Shown: in pieces, positions 43,674 through 52,061 of the stretch
Layout of the letters: the number at the start of each line of letters is the position of its first letter
Position numbering within the stretch: position 1 is the stretch's first letter
From: Pedobacter xixiisoli
GTDB taxonomy: Bacteria > Bacteroidota > Bacteroidia > Sphingobacteriales > Sphingobacteriaceae
Direction: 5' to 3'
DNA: 64,000 nucleotides
Assembly (NCBI RefSeq): GCF_900215335.1
Contig: NZ_OCMT01000001.1
Location: 558,001-622,000 of the forward strand
Program-made: the position numbers and the translations under genes
Notes under the pieces: model-generated
The model's input: only the letters and a program-made list of their open reading frames with translations
Told to the model about the DNA's origin: nothing
The model's database searches: none

Positions 43674-44498
43674 ATGATTGATAGCCACGTTCATTTTTGG
43701 AAATATCATCCAGTAAAGGAAGCTTGGATAACTGAAAAAATGAAAGCCATTCAGGCTGATTTTTTGCCAGACCAACTGCAATTGGAGTTGATGGAAAACG
43801 GCATTGAAGGATGTGTGGCAGTGCAAGCTGATCAAAGTGAACAGGAAACGGAATTTTTGCTGTCGTTAGCAACGGAATACGATTTTATCAAAGGTGTAGT
43901 AGGTTGGATTGATTTGAGAGGCGAAAATCTACCTGATAGACTTGCTGCATTCTCAAAGTATAAAAAGCTGAAAGGATGGAGGCACATTGCTCAGTCAGAA
44001 CCAGATGGGTTTTTGTTAGATCCTTCATTTTTAAGAGGAATTGCAGAGCTTAAAAACTACCGACACACCTATGATATTGTGATTGTAAGGAATCAACTTA
44101 AGGAAGCCATTAGTTTGGTAAATAAATTTCCTGAGCAACGATTCATTTTAGACCACATCGCCAAACCAGATATCAAGGATAATAACGGTGATATAGCTTG
44201 GCAAGAAGGGATCAGCCTTTTGGCAAAACATAAAAACTTATACTGCAAAGTGTCTGGAATGGTAACAGAGGCAGATTGGTACAACTGGAAGAATGAAGAC
44301 ATGAAGTTCTATTTAGATACCGTTTTCGAAAATTTCTCCATAGATAAATTAATGTTCGGCTCAGATTGGCCGGTATGCACCTTAGCAGCCAGTTACAGAG
44401 AAACGAAACAAGTGGTAGAAGATTACATCAGTCAGTTAACAGTTTTGCAGCGAAAGGCCATTTTCGAATCAAATGCTAAAGAATGCTATCAATTATAA
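43674..44498 (+). CDS. Amidohydrolase-2 family, probable L-fucono-lactone hydrolase
   Basis: This 274-residue cytoplasmic enzyme has the metal-binding motif DSHVHFW at residues 3-9 (His5, His7), RFILDHIAKPDI in the middle and the C-terminal LMFGSDWPVC with the catalytic Asp. These traits match the amidohydrolase-superfamily sugar lactonases that open L-fucono- or L-rhamnono-lactone. It starts 1 base after the mutarotase stop and lies 9 bases before the sugar dehydrogenase gene. Its expected reaction is L-fucono-1,5-lactone to L-fuconate. Confidence 0.88.
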   Translation: MIDSHVHFWKYHPVKEAWITEKMKAIQADFLPDQLQLELMENGIEGCVAVQADQSEQETEFLLSLATEYDFIKGVVGWIDLRGENLPDRLAAFSKYKKLKGWRHIAQSEPDGFLLDPSFLRGIAELKNYRHTYDIVIVRNQLKEAISLVNKFPEQRFILDHIAKPDIKDNNGDIAWQEGISLLAKHKNLYCKVSGMVTEADWYNWKNEDMKFYLDTVFENFSIDKLMFGSDWPVCTLAASYRETKQVVEDYISQLTVLQRKAIFESNAKECYQL

Positions 44499-44507
44499 TT
44501 TATAAAG

Positions 44508-45296
44508 ATGGATTTACAATTAAAAGATAAGGTAATTTTAGTGAGTGGCGGTGCCAAGGGAATTGGCGAAGCAATAGTGAAATCATTAGTTGCAGAAAAC
44601 GCTATTCCAGTCATTATAGGTCGTAACAAAGAAGATAATCAGCGTTTAGAACAAGAAATTTTAGCTGCAGGTGGCAAATGTGCTAGTGTAGTTGCCGAAT
44701 TAGCTAATCCAAAAGATTGTGAAAATGTAATTACGGAAACGGTAAACTTATTTGGCAGAATTGATGGCTTGGTAAATAATGCCGGCGTAAATGATGGGGT
44801 TGGTTTAGAGAATGGAAATTACGAAGCTTTCATGAAATCTATCCACAGTAACTTGGTGCACTATTATTTGTTGGCTCATTACGCTCTACCATATCTTAAA
44901 GTGAGTAAGGGTAGTATTGTTAACATTACCTCTAAAACTGGCATCACTGGTCAGGGCGAAACCTCTGGTTATGCGGCAGCTAATGGTGGTAGAAACGCAC
45001 TTACCCGAGAATGGGCGGTAGAATTATTGCCTTACCAAATCAGGGTAAATGCAGTGGTAGTAGCCGAATCATGGACACCACAGTACGAACGTTGGATAAA
45101 AACCTTGCCCAATGCGGAAGAGACGTTGGCAGAAATTACCGCTAGAATTCCACTAGAAAATAGAATGACAAAGGCGAGTGAAATTGCAGATACGGTAGCC
45201 TTCTTACTGTCTGAAAAATCGAGCCATACTACGGGGCAGTTACTGTATGTAGATGGAGGTTATGTTCATCTAGATAGGGCTTTATTACGTCAATAA
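44508..45296 (+). CDS. SDR-family probable L-fucose dehydrogenase with YxxxN instead of YxxxK
   Basis: This 262-residue cytoplasmic short-chain dehydrogenase has the coenzyme motif SGGAKGIGEA, VNNAGVND, and the catalytic tyrosine Tyr155 in SGYAAANGG. The residue four positions on, normally the catalytic lysine, is Asn159. The rest of the fold, including TREWAVELLPYQIRVNAV and the C-terminal GQLLYVDGGYVHLDR, looks intact, so this is not a decayed gene. By exclusion it should oxidise L-fucose to the lactone. The missing lysine means either an altered mechanism or another role; see findings. Confidence 0.85.
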   Translation: MDLQLKDKVILVSGGAKGIGEAIVKSLVAENAIPVIIGRNKEDNQRLEQEILAAGGKCASVVAELANPKDCENVITETVNLFGRIDGLVNNAGVNDGVGLENGNYEAFMKSIHSNLVHYYLLAHYALPYLKVSKGSIVNITSKTGITGQGETSGYAAANGGRNALTREWAVELLPYQIRVNAVVVAESWTPQYERWIKTLPNAEETLAEITARIPLENRMTKASEIADTVAFLLSEKSSHTTGQLLYVDGGYVHLDRALLRQ

Positions 45297-45308
45297 CTTA
45301 ACAAAAAC

Positions 45309-46457
45309 ATGAATTTAAAATACAATCAGGCTTATCCAGGAATAGATGATTTGCGCAATAAAGCAAAAAGTAGAATACCTCGATTTGCTTTCGAATATCT
45401 AGATGGAGGTTGTAACGAGGATGTAAATCTGCACCGCAATACCGCTGAATTAAGAGATATACAATTGAAGCCATATTACTTGAACGAGTATCAAGGTATC
45501 AGTATGGAAACCTCTTTGTTTGGTAAAACTTATTCTGCTCCGTTTGGTGTTGCACCAGTTGGTTTACAGGGCTTAATTTGGCCAAATTCTCCTAATATTT
45601 TAGCAAAAGCGGCCAAAGAGCATAACGTGCCATTTATTTTAAGTACGGTAACTACCAGTGGGATAGAAGAGATAGCGAAAACCACAGAAGGAGATTTCTG
45701 GTATCAGCTTTATCACCCAGCAGAAGAAAAATTACGTGACGATATCATCCGCAGGCTACAGGAAGTAGAATGCGATGTATTAGTAATCTTAGCGGATGTA
45801 CCTAGTTTTGGTTTCAGACCACGTGATATTCGGAATGGTTTGGCTATGCCGCCACGCATGAGTCTAAAAAACATACTTCAAATTATGGGGAAACCCAATT
45901 GGGCGATGCAGACTTTAGCACATGGCGTGCCTAGTTTTGCAACCTTAAAGCCTTATTTGCCAAAGGGATTGGATATGAAACAGCTGGGCGCTTTTATGGA
46001 TAAAACTTTTTCTGGCAGATTGAATCGAGAACGAATCTCCGCAATTAGAGACCAATGGAAAGGGAAGTTAGTAATCAAAGGCGTGGCCAGCGAAGAAGAT
46101 GCGCAATTGGCCGTAGATTTGGGATTGGATGGCATGATTGTTTCTAACCACGGTGGCAGACAACTGGACGCTGGTGAATCTGCCATAAAATCGCTTTCAG
46201 ACTTACTGACTTTTAAAGAAAAATTAACGGTGATGATGGACAGTGGAATCAGGTCTGGAGCCGACGTTGCCAGAGCATTGGCTGTTGGTGCAGACTTTAC
46301 CTTTCTGGGCAGAACATTTATGTATAGTACTGCGGCTTTGGGCAACGATGGCGGACAACATGCGATGGCCATGCTGAAACGTCAACTAACGCAGGTAATG
46401 GAACAAGTTTGTTGTGCTAACGTGTCAGATTTTCCGAAACATTTGGTAACTGGTTGA
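45309..46457 (+). CDS. FMN-dependent alpha-hydroxy-acid dehydrogenase, probable L-lactate dehydrogenase
   Basis: This 382-residue TIM-barrel flavoenzyme belongs to the LldD/glycolate-oxidase family. Motifs are FEYLDGGCNEDVNLHRN near the N-terminus, PFGVAPVGLQGLIWP, the active site SNHGGRQLD with the catalytic His281, and the FMN-phosphate region DSGIRSGADV and GRTFMY. It is the last gene of the fucose operon. L-lactate is one of the two products expected from the FAH-family hydrolase, so conversion of L-lactate to pyruvate is the obvious role. The electron acceptor is probably the quinone pool. Confidence 0.9.
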   Translation: MNLKYNQAYPGIDDLRNKAKSRIPRFAFEYLDGGCNEDVNLHRNTAELRDIQLKPYYLNEYQGISMETSLFGKTYSAPFGVAPVGLQGLIWPNSPNILAKAAKEHNVPFILSTVTTSGIEEIAKTTEGDFWYQLYHPAEEKLRDDIIRRLQEVECDVLVILADVPSFGFRPRDIRNGLAMPPRMSLKNILQIMGKPNWAMQTLAHGVPSFATLKPYLPKGLDMKQLGAFMDKTFSGRLNRERISAIRDQWKGKLVIKGVASEEDAQLAVDLGLDGMIVSNHGGRQLDAGESAIKSLSDLLTFKEKLTVMMDSGIRSGADVARALAVGADFTFLGRTFMYSTAALGNDGGQHAMAMLKRQLTQVMEQVCCANVSDFPKHLVTG

Positions 46458-46461
46458 TGAA

Positions 46462-46503
46462 ATATGTTTTGCTGTGACAATGGGTTTCTACAGCAAAACA
46501 TAT
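46462..46503 (+). terminator. Hairpin at the end of the fucose operon
   Basis: ATATGTTTTGCTGT (46462-46475) pairs perfectly with 46490-46503 over 14 bases, 5 bases after the last stop codon. A T-run follows only at 46514-46519, between the arms of a small second repeat. It probably terminates or protects the fucose-operon mRNA. Confidence 0.55.
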
Positions 46504-46549
46504 CGTGTTAACGTTTTTTACGTTAATCGGCAGAAACCGAAATTCGGAT

Positions 46550-46735
46550 TTATCCAGTAGAATGAAGTGTTTGATTTTGATTTCCATCGATTTTAATTAG
46601 GATTTCTTCTAACGCTTCTCCTAATTCGATGTTACTTTGTAGCAGTTCTTCTATTTCTGCAGCGTTTTTTGAATCTAAAGTTCCTAAGGCATAGGCTTCT
46701 AGCATGCCATTTTGGATGTAATATGTAACGTCCAT
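46550..46735 (-). CDS. Short protein resembling the N-terminus of an anti-sigma factor
   Basis: This 61-residue reading frame, IQNGMLEAYALGTLDSKNAAEIEELLQ and onward, resembles the N-terminal helical region of RskA-type anti-sigma factors (the 'G-x-L-E-x-Y-x-L-G-x-L' pattern), but it ends with GNQNQTLHSTG and has no transmembrane or extracytoplasmic part. No ECF sigma factor is nearby. It may be a stand-alone cytoplasmic anti-sigma domain or the remnant of a larger gene. The gene is supported by its acidic, helix-like composition and family-like pattern only. Confidence 0.5.
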   Translation of the reverse strand: MDVTYYIQNGMLEAYALGTLDSKNAAEIEELLQSNIELGEALEEILIKIDGNQNQTLHSTG

Positions 46736-47165
46736 TTATCCTCCCGTCTTTGTGTTTTGTAGTAATACAGACAAATCTCGTGCAGCTTTTTATTTTGAAT
46801 TGTTTTTAATTTAACAATTTGATAATCTGTATTTTAAATGTTTATTGTAACGGGTTTGTTGCTTAGTGATGTGGAAGCATTGGATATTTGTTACTCATAT
46901 TGGGAATAAAATTCACTCTTTTTTGTTTTTAAGGTTGGTTTAGATTGTTGGAAATCAATTGATAAGCTGCTGTTTTTTTTCAGCCCTGCTCATTTGCATA
47001 AACGGGAGGAAGTATGGATTCTTTTTCATTCCACTAAGTTCAGCCTATTAAATGCTAGTCGGTTTTTTCTGCTCTTAAATTTCTCTATTTACCAAATCTC
47101 CATCGGGATGTTCTTTTATCTGCAAACAATAAAGAGGATGAAAGGGTTATAATAGCAGACTTAAA
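46736..47165. other. Gene-free spacer
   Basis: These 430 AT-rich bases separate the divergent small gene at 46550-46735 and the small gene at 47166. Promoters for both must be here, but I see no clear consensus element, repeat or RNA structure. Confidence 0.5.
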
Positions 47166-47495
47166 ATGCACCGAAATATGATAACTAATTTTTTAATGCC
47201 ACAAAGAACCTCAACCAATAAAGTGGCGATAGTAGCGGGCGTTGCAGCACTTGCTGGTGTTGCATTGATATGTGCCATCCCGAGAACTAGAAAAGCTTGC
47301 GGAAAATGGATTGGCAGCGCTGTAGACGGATTGAAGAATCGTTTTGCAGAACATAAAAATGCAGGAAACTGGGAACGTGATTTGGCCAGTGCCGAAAAAT
47401 TGAAAGGACCAGTGGAGAAACGTAAAAATGCTTCAAAAATTAATGTCGCCTCTGCGGGAACTACCAACTGGAAAGACGAATGGTCTAGTGAATAA
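47166..47495 (+). CDS. Small basic membrane-associated protein, function unknown
   Basis: This 109-residue protein has one hydrophobic segment (KVAIVAGVAALAGVALICAIP, about residues 18-38) followed by a basic, hydrophilic tail. The layout, one helix and a charged tail, resembles YtxH-like envelope-stress proteins but I do not recognise a family. An alternative start is ATG at 47178. It is followed at 23 bases by another small gene, so both may be stress-related and cotranscribed. Confidence 0.6.
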   Translation: MHRNMITNFLMPQRTSTNKVAIVAGVAALAGVALICAIPRTRKACGKWIGSAVDGLKNRFAEHKNAGNWERDLASAEKLKGPVEKRKNASKINVASAGTTNWKDEWSSE

Positions 47496-47518
47496 GGAAA
47501 TCTAAAAAATAGTGTGTT

Positions 47519-47851
47519 ATGGAATATCAAAATCAAGATAGTAGGGAAGAACAAGGTTCAACTCCAAAATCAGAACAAAATAAACCTCAATCTAATGACG
47601 ATATGCCCACGTCTGCTGGCGGAAGTAAAGATCATCAAGATGTAGAAAAAGAAAATGTAGTTACAGAAGATGCATCTTCTAGAGTAAGAGATGAAAACGA
47701 GGAGGAAGCGCAGCCGCAAATAGATAGTGAAGGTGAGTTTAAAAATAAAACTGGCTGGACCAGAGAAGAAGGCTTAAGTGACGCAGAGAGGGGAGCAGCA
47801 GAAGAGGAAGATTTAAATGGTCGCCACTCGGGTGATAGCTCTATTATTTAA
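47519..47851 (+). CDS. Small acidic, probably disordered protein, function unknown
   Basis: This 110-residue protein is very rich in Glu, Asp, Ser, Gln and Asn, with hardly any hydrophobic core and no signal peptide. Such composition suggests an intrinsically disordered, hydrophilin-like stress protein. It follows the preceding small gene at 23 bases and is followed by a hairpin with a T-rich tail. No homologous family is recognised. Confidence 0.6.
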   Translation: MEYQNQDSREEQGSTPKSEQNKPQSNDDMPTSAGGSKDHQDVEKENVVTEDASSRVRDENEEEAQPQIDSEGEFKNKTGWTREEGLSDAERGAAEEEDLNGRHSGDSSII

Positions 47852-47872
47852 TGGTTCGAGAAGCCTGTTATG

Positions 47873-47916
47873 AAACAGCTGGAAGTTCTTGTAGCAGAAT
47901 CCAGCTGTTTTAGTTT
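47873..47916 (+). terminator. Probable terminator after the small acidic-protein gene
   Basis: AAACAGCTGG (47873-47882) pairs perfectly with CCAGCTGTTT (47901-47910), with an 18-base loop and a T-rich tail. The long loop makes it a moderate candidate. Confidence 0.6.
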
Positions 47917-47963
47917 TAAAAAAACATTAATCTTTTAACGAAAATAAAAGTTCAGAATATTTA

Positions 47964-48377
47964 TTACATCAACTGCGTGTCCTTCACTTCCACACGTGTC
48001 CAATATTTACTGAATTTTTTAGCTCCAACAACATGAGTTGGATGATTTTCGTAAATCGTGATATCTTCTAAATTCTTGAAGGTACAGATCAAATTATATG
48101 AATAGGAGTGGTCTACAACCTCTCTTTTTGTAGTAGGAGCAGGTTTTCCGAAATTCAAGGTTTGTACTTGCGGTATCGTTTCCAACACGTCAAAATAACG
48201 TAGAAAATCCTGTTCTTCTTCTTTGGATATTCCTTCCTTTAACCAAAAATATACCACATGTATAATAGTTCCTTTTTTTAACTGAGCCATTCTTTTATCT
48301 TTTTTGGTTTCTTGTGCAAGCGATTTGCCTAAAATTAACGAAAGTAGCGTGGCTCCTATAAACTGTTTCCTTTTCAT
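47964..48377 (-). CDS. Exported Dabb-family (stress-responsive A/B barrel) protein
   Basis: This 137-residue protein has an N-terminal signal (FIGATLLSLILGKSLAQ) and a dimeric alpha/beta-barrel domain of the Dabb type: GTIIHVVYFWLKEGISKEEEQDF, LNFGKPAPTTKREVVDHSYSYNL and YENHPTHV. Family members occur in stress responses and in plant or bacterial enzymes; no specific role can be assigned. It is a short gene 76 bases downstream of the Lrp-type regulator on the same strand. Confidence 0.8.
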   Translation of the reverse strand: MKRKQFIGATLLSLILGKSLAQETKKDKRMAQLKKGTIIHVVYFWLKEGISKEEEQDFLRYFDVLETIPQVQTLNFGKPAPTTKREVVDHSYSYNLICTFKNLEDITIYENHPTHVVGAKKFSKYWTRVEVKDTQLM

Positions 48378-48453
48378 TGCTTAAAGCTAAGATTATTTTA
48401 ATTGTCTTCTTTTTCCTCCATTAAAAATGAGACGAATATTTTTAGCTGAATAA

Positions 48454-48921
48454 CTAAAAACTAATGTTGTGCGTATTCTTAATTTCTGCCATTACAAAAG
48501 TGCTGTGTGTACTGCCAATACTATCTACAGAACCTAGCTTGTTGAATACGAAATCTTGGTAATGTTTCATGTCTTTTGCATACACCTTTAAAATAAAATC
48601 GTAATCTCCAGAAACATTGTAGCATTCTACCACTTCATCTATTTTTAATATATCTGCCACAAAGTGATTCCCTATTTTCCTGTCGTGTTGTTTAAGCTTA
48701 ATGTTGCAAAACACAATGAAACCTTGGTTAAATTTCTCCGCATCTAGTATGGCTATGTACTTTTTGATATAACCATTGTTCTCTAATCTTTTTACCCTTT
48801 CAAATACTGGCGAGGGCGAAAGATTTACCTGAGCCGCCAACTCCTTAACCGTTTGGTTTGAGTTATCGCATAGTATTTTGAGCAATAATAAATCGGTAGC
48901 ATCTAAATCATTCATCAGCAT
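48454..48921 (-). CDS. Lrp/AsnC-family transcriptional regulator
   Basis: This 155-residue regulator has an N-terminal helix-turn-helix (LDATDLLLLKILCDNSNQTVKELAAQVNLSPSPVFERVKRLE) and a C-terminal ligand-sensing RAM domain with VECYNVSGDYDFILKVYAKD. These proteins respond to amino acids. It is divergent from the metE region, so a link to methionine or amino-acid metabolism is possible but not shown. A second in-frame ATG lies two codons downstream of the chosen start. Confidence 0.93.
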   Translation of the reverse strand: MLMNDLDATDLLLLKILCDNSNQTVKELAAQVNLSPSPVFERVKRLENNGYIKKYIAILDAEKFNQGFIVFCNIKLKQHDRKIGNHFVADILKIDEVVECYNVSGDYDFILKVYAKDMKHYQDFVFNKLGSVDSIGSTHSTFVMAEIKNTHNISF

Positions 48922-49104
48922 ATTATTTGTTTACGATTGCTAAAATAGGTTATTGGCAGGTTAAAAAACTAAAAATTTTCATCAATGTAGTTTTTTAACC
49001 TTATTATTTAGTGTTATATAAGTGTTATAATCTTCATATCTATATTTGTTGAGAATTTAAAACTGATTGTAAATCATTAGTTCTTTGCATATTTCAACAA
49101 AAAG

Positions 49105-49262
49105 GAGAAGGTTTTACTTAGCTGTAAATGAATAGGGAACCATGTGCAAATCATGGACTGTCGCGCAACTGTAAGTAACGTTAAGGTTTTTATCAAAAAT
49201 ATCCACTGGCAACGGGAAGGATGATAAAAACTGTTACAAGTCAGGATACCTGCCTACTCCGA
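49105..49262 (+). ncRNA. Cobalamin (B12) riboswitch
   Basis: The leader has the sequence marks of the cobalamin riboswitch in order: AGGGAA, a TGCAAATC-type segment, GACTGTCGCGCAACTGTAA, then CCACTGGCAACGGGAAGG, and the B12-box-like GTCAGGATACCTGCC. It precedes metE by about 175 bases on the same strand. B12 binding is expected to switch off metE when cobalamin is available for the B12-dependent enzyme. The exact ends are approximate. The expression platform probably lies between 49262 and 49430. Confidence 0.93.
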
Positions 49263-49436
49263 ATTGACGATGCTTTCGCGATTGAAGCTTGATGTCTGAT
49301 AAAAACTCATTTTGGTGCGGTTACCTTCGTAGGGTAGATCATGCTTTGTGTTTATCTTTCTAATTCCTGCTTCATTTCCCGAAAATTATTTAAGGAGCTT
49401 TTTTGCAATAACAATTAACCTATAAAAGTTAAAGAA

Positions 49437-51749
49437 ATGCAAACGCAAAACCTAGGCTATCCGCGTATTGGTAGCCAACGACAATTGAAAAAAGCTTGTG
49501 AGCAATATTGGGCTGGCAAGATTGACCAAATGGAACTGAACCAAGTTGCCCTGAAGATTAAAGAAGAAAATTGGCAGCTACAGTTAGATGCTGGAATTGA
49601 CATTATTCCTTGTAATGACTTTAGTTTCTATGACCAAGTGTTGGATATGAGTTTATTGCTCGGAGCCATTCCTAAGCGATATGCACCTGTGCTCACCGAG
49701 GTAAAAAACAATCAAGAAATTGATTTGTATTTTGCGATGGCTCGTGGCTATCAAAGAGACGGATTGGACATTACCGCTATGGAAATGACCAAATGGTTAG
49801 ACACCAATTATCATTATTTAGTGCCAGAATTTACCGCAAAACAAGAATTTAAAATCTTCTCTGAAAAAGTATTCGACGAGTTTAATGTAGCGAAGAAACT
49901 ATTGGGCGAAAAAGCTAAGCCTGTATTGGTTGGTCCAGTAAGTTATCTTTTGTTAGGTAAAGAAAAAGAACAAGAACAAGGTTTTGATCGTATCGATTTA
50001 ATTAAACAACTGGTACCTGTATATGTGGAAATTATCAATCGTTTGAAACAACAAGGTGCCAAGTGGATACAATTGGATGAACCTTATTTAGCGCTAGATT
50101 TATCTGCAAAAGATAAAGAAGCTTTTGAATTTGCGTATCGTAGCATTGCCAACAGAACAAGTGGTGTTCAAATTTTGGTAGCTACCTATTTTGATGCTTT
50201 GCTAGAGAACACCCAACTTGCCGTGAATTTACCTATTGCCGCATTACATATAGATTTGGTACGTGCACCAGAGCAATTAGAAGATATTTTGTCGGTAATT
50301 CCTGAGCAAATCAAACTTTCATTAGGTATAGTAGATGGTCGTAACGTTTGGAAAAATGATTATGAAAAGTCAGTGGGTTTAATCAATACAGCGGTACAGA
50401 AACTAGGTATTGATAGAGTCATTATTGCGCCATCGTGTTCGCTGCTTCACAGTCCGATAGATTTAGATTTAGAAACTGCGATTGATCCTGAGATTAAAAA
50501 TTGGATGGCTTTTGCCAAACAAAAGTTAAATGAAGTAACTCAATTGAAACAGGTTTTTGAAGGAAATGATGAATTGTTCCAAATTAATAAAGCAACGATA
50601 CAAAGTAGAAATACCTCTCAGAAAGTACATAAACAAACCGTTAAAAATAGAGTGGCTGCCATTACAACAGCTGATGCAAGTCGTAAAAGTGCTTTCCCTA
50701 TTCGCCAGCAGTTGCACACTAACCGCTTCAAGTTGCCATCATTTCCTACTACCACCATTGGTTCGTTTCCTCAAACAGACGATATCCGCCAGTTACGTGC
50801 TCAATTTAAAAAAGGTGAATTGACTTTAGCAGAATACGAAGCCGCTATTGAGCAAGCTACCATTGACTGTATCCGTTGGCAAGAGGAAATAGGTTTGGAT
50901 GTGTTGGTTCATGGCGAATTTGAACGTAATGATATGGTGGAATATTTTGGAGAGCAGTTGGACGGCTTCCTTTTTACTAAAAATGGTTGGGTGCAAAGTT
51001 ATGGTAGCCGTTGTGTAAAACCGCCGGTGATTTATGGAGATATTAGTCGACCAAAGGATATGACGGTTCGTTGGAGTAGTTTTGCCGCTGCGCAAACCGA
51101 TAAACCAATGAAGGGAATGCTAACTGGTCCGGTAACCATTTTGCAGTGGTCATTCGTAAGAGACGATCAGCCTCGTGAAACTACTACCAACCAAATTGCC
51201 TTCGCCATTCGTGATGAAGTTTTAGCTTTAGAATCTGCTGGAATAGGCATTATCCAAATTGACGAAGCGGCCATTCGTGAGGGCTTACCACTGAGAAAAG
51301 CGAAACATCCGCAGTATCTAGATTGGGCAGTAAAGGCTTTTCGCATTGCGGCGAGCGGTGTGCAAGATCAAACGCAAATCCATACGCACATGTGTTACAG
51401 CGAGTTTAATCACATCATCAAACATATTGCCGCTATGGATGCCGATGTAATTACCATCGAAACTTCGCGTTCGCAAATGGAGCTGCTGGAGGCTTTTGCC
51501 AATTTCGAATATCCGAATGAGATTGGTCCAGGAGTTTATGATATTCACTCGCCACGAGTACCAAGCAAAGAAGAAATGGCTGCACTTTTAACGAAAGCCG
51601 CAGATTTGCTTCCAGTAGGTAACCTTTGGGTAAATCCAGATTGTGGACTGAAAACCCGTAAATGGCCAGAAACGAAAGCCGCTTTAATCAATATGGTTGC
51701 TGCAGCTAAAGAGGCTAGGGAGCATATTAAAGCAACTCAAGCAGTATAA
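49437..51749 (+). CDS. metE: Cobalamin-independent methionine synthase
   Basis: This 770-residue cytoplasmic enzyme transfers a methyl group from 5-methyltetrahydrofolate to homocysteine. The N-terminal MetE domain starts with LGYPRIGSQRQLKKACEQYW. The C-terminal catalytic barrel holds TTTIGSFPQTDDIR and the zinc ligands in IHTHMCYSEF (His, Cys) and VNPDCGLKTRKW (Cys). Normal length; no breaks. Its leader carries the cobalamin riboswitch at 49105-49262, so expression is expected only when B12 is scarce. It is transcribed alone. Confidence 0.97.
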   Translation: MQTQNLGYPRIGSQRQLKKACEQYWAGKIDQMELNQVALKIKEENWQLQLDAGIDIIPCNDFSFYDQVLDMSLLLGAIPKRYAPVLTEVKNNQEIDLYFAMARGYQRDGLDITAMEMTKWLDTNYHYLVPEFTAKQEFKIFSEKVFDEFNVAKKLLGEKAKPVLVGPVSYLLLGKEKEQEQGFDRIDLIKQLVPVYVEIINRLKQQGAKWIQLDEPYLALDLSAKDKEAFEFAYRSIANRTSGVQILVATYFDALLENTQLAVNLPIAALHIDLVRAPEQLEDILSVIPEQIKLSLGIVDGRNVWKNDYEKSVGLINTAVQKLGIDRVIIAPSCSLLHSPIDLDLETAIDPEIKNWMAFAKQKLNEVTQLKQVFEGNDELFQINKATIQSRNTSQKVHKQTVKNRVAAITTADASRKSAFPIRQQLHTNRFKLPSFPTTTIGSFPQTDDIRQLRAQFKKGELTLAEYEAAIEQATIDCIRWQEEIGLDVLVHGEFERNDMVEYFGEQLDGFLFTKNGWVQSYGSRCVKPPVIYGDISRPKDMTVRWSSFAAAQTDKPMKGMLTGPVTILQWSFVRDDQPRETTTNQIAFAIRDEVLALESAGIGIIQIDEAAIREGLPLRKAKHPQYLDWAVKAFRIAASGVQDQTQIHTHMCYSEFNHIIKHIAAMDADVITIETSRSQMELLEAFANFEYPNEIGPGVYDIHSPRVPSKEEMAALLTKAADLLPVGNLWVNPDCGLKTRKWPETKAALINMVAAAKEAREHIKATQAV

Positions 51750-52061
51750 GTATAAACAGTAAGTATTTTATGCGCTACATACGTGTTTTTAAAACTCGCT
51801 AAACAGTAGATTATTCTTATTGTTATGTTTTAGGGAAATGAATGAGGTAAGGATGATGGGAATACTTACTCTTGTTTATTTCCCTTTTTAGAGTATGCTT
51901 TCTTTTTTTAAAAAGAAATAAAAATGTATCTAGAGTCCGAAAACTGAACATAAAATAGCACTTTATACTACGAAGCCAGCATTCTTAAGACTAGTCCTTA
52001 TTCCGAAATACTTTTTTATGCAATCATTCAACAAAACTTGCCTCGCATTTGTTAAGGTGAT
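51750..52061. other. Gene-free spacer after metE
   Basis: These 312 bases hold no gene, strong hairpin or repeat that I can support. It should contain the promoter of the lipoprotein gene at 52062. Confidence 0.5.

Noticed and set aside
46508..46526. TTAACGT/ACGTTAA inverted repeat as a separate operator
   Set aside because: The arms are short and separated by a T-run next to the hairpin of the fucose operon; more likely part of the terminator region.
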